Source: Pectinophora gossypiella (Eukaryota; Arthropoda; Insecta; Lepidoptera; Gelechiidae). From it: 64,000 nucleotides of DNA. Position numbers and translations under genes: made by a program. Below are positions 63,046-64,000 of this stretch, in pieces; position 1 is the stretch's first letter; each line of letters begins with the position of its first letter. The notes under the pieces are model-generated. The model did no database searches. It saw only the letters and a list, made by a program, of their open reading frames with translations, and was not told the DNA's origin. The stretch lies in assembly GCF_024362695.1 (NCBI RefSeq), contig NC_065425.1, positions 9,243,001 to 9,307,000 on the forward strand. Reading direction: 5' to 3'.

Positions 63046-64000
63046 TGTTCATTGATGTATGGATAGGCTGTTGGATATTCTTAATACTTATAAAATAAAT
63101 TAATGACATTTTAATTTATATTTAAAAAACCTAGTCAAAGAAGTTGCTTAACATTTATTGAAACACTTGAATTTATATTGGTGATAACCGGTTGCCGTAA
63201 ACTAGTGCAAAAATAAGTGAAGTGAAAAAATATGAGTAAGCATACTTCTCCTGTAAAATCTTTTATTATTATAATTCATGTACAGGATATTAATTAATAA
63301 AATTCTAAAGTTTTCGTGTATTTTTATTATTTATGTATAATATTTTAATTTTCAATACCTTCTCGTCAGTGTTCATGGCAAATTTACTAAATATTAAAAA
63401 TTACGATTAAATAAATCACATTTGGCAACATTCGGAGGAAAATCCTTTTAATTCAAACAACTTTTCCCTTTGTCGTTGCAAAGCGTTTCATAAAAAAAAA
63501 AACTCTTTTTTGTTTCTATCACCAACATCACGCTAATATACACATCCTAGCAAACATTTTATTCACATTTATTTAAATTAAAAATCATCAAAGCGGAGTT
63601 AGAACAACGGTGTAATGCATAGAAAAAATTAAAATGGCCATTCCGTACGCAGCTAGCTAACATCGTAGGCATAGAAAAAAATAGCTCGGTTCCCGGTCAT
63701 TACCCCTAACTAGGACCCTCCTAGATTAGCAGCGGGAAAAAGCTAAAATGGCGCATTGTTGTTCCAAGCCTGTTGGCACAAAGGGTGGTGTTTTCACGAT
63801 TTTAGTTAGAAAACCGACGCAGGGCTCCACCAATGGCAGGCCCCCTTCCCGCGATAGATAGGGGATGATTTGAATCATCAAGCCTAAAGCGCTTCATAGA
63901 CAAACTAAGACGCTTTAAAGCGGTTTTGAAATGGTCATTTTAATTTTGATTCATTTTTGGGTTATTCGGTTTTGACCTCGAATCGGTTCCAAAATGACTA
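63046..64000. other. Unassigned sequence to the window end
   Basis: AT-rich until 63640, then more balanced. No frame or repeat recognised. It may approach host genic DNA. Confidence 0.4.

Overview
The window looks like repeat-dense, intergenic or intronic DNA from a lepidopteran insect. I base this on tRNA-derived SINE families with GATGAT or GAAGAAG tails, RTE-like and CR1/jockey-like LINE 3' ends of the kind common in moths, and AT-rich sequence with GTAAGT-type splice sites. I recognise no intact host protein-coding gene. Almost every long open frame is an antisense or shadow frame of a repeat. Family names used here (SINE-A to E, MITE-1 to 8, LINE-1 to 9, Rep-F to J) are working labels for groups recognised by comparing copies inside this window.

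Layout. 1-12 kb: LINE-1 3' ends, SINE-A, B, C and D copies, small MITEs, and a CpG-rich block at 7.6-8.4 kb that looks like a minus-strand promoter and first exon. 12-28 kb: dense SINE/LINE/MITE mixture, with nested stacks at 15.77-16.44, 19.2-20.7 and 21.5-22.5 kb. 28-33.9 kb: the least repetitive part, with a second CpG-rich minus-strand exon candidate at 29.89-30.08 kb. 33,977-36,901: a complete but dead hAT transposon with 8-bp target duplications. Its transposase frame is broken by a second hAT-type element (35,238-35,835), itself flanked by an 8-bp duplication and filled with about 18 copies of the palindrome TATCGATA. 37-64 kb: further repeats, a candidate internal exon at 48,915-49,155, a candidate coding exon at 60,573-60,690, and (CA)n and (TG)n microsatellites.

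How the elements relate. SINE-A, B and C share a short central hairpin domain but have different Pol III heads and tails. SINE-C has a tRNA-like start followed by a 5S-rRNA-like internal promoter with exact 5S spacing. The SINE-A and SINE-C tails resemble the last codons and GATGAT tail of the RTE-like LINE-4, suggesting they use its reverse transcriptase. Clear target duplications flank many SINE and LINE copies, so the order of several insertions can be read. The most notable objects are the hAT-in-hAT nest with its TATCGATA array and the tRNA/5S chimeric SINE.
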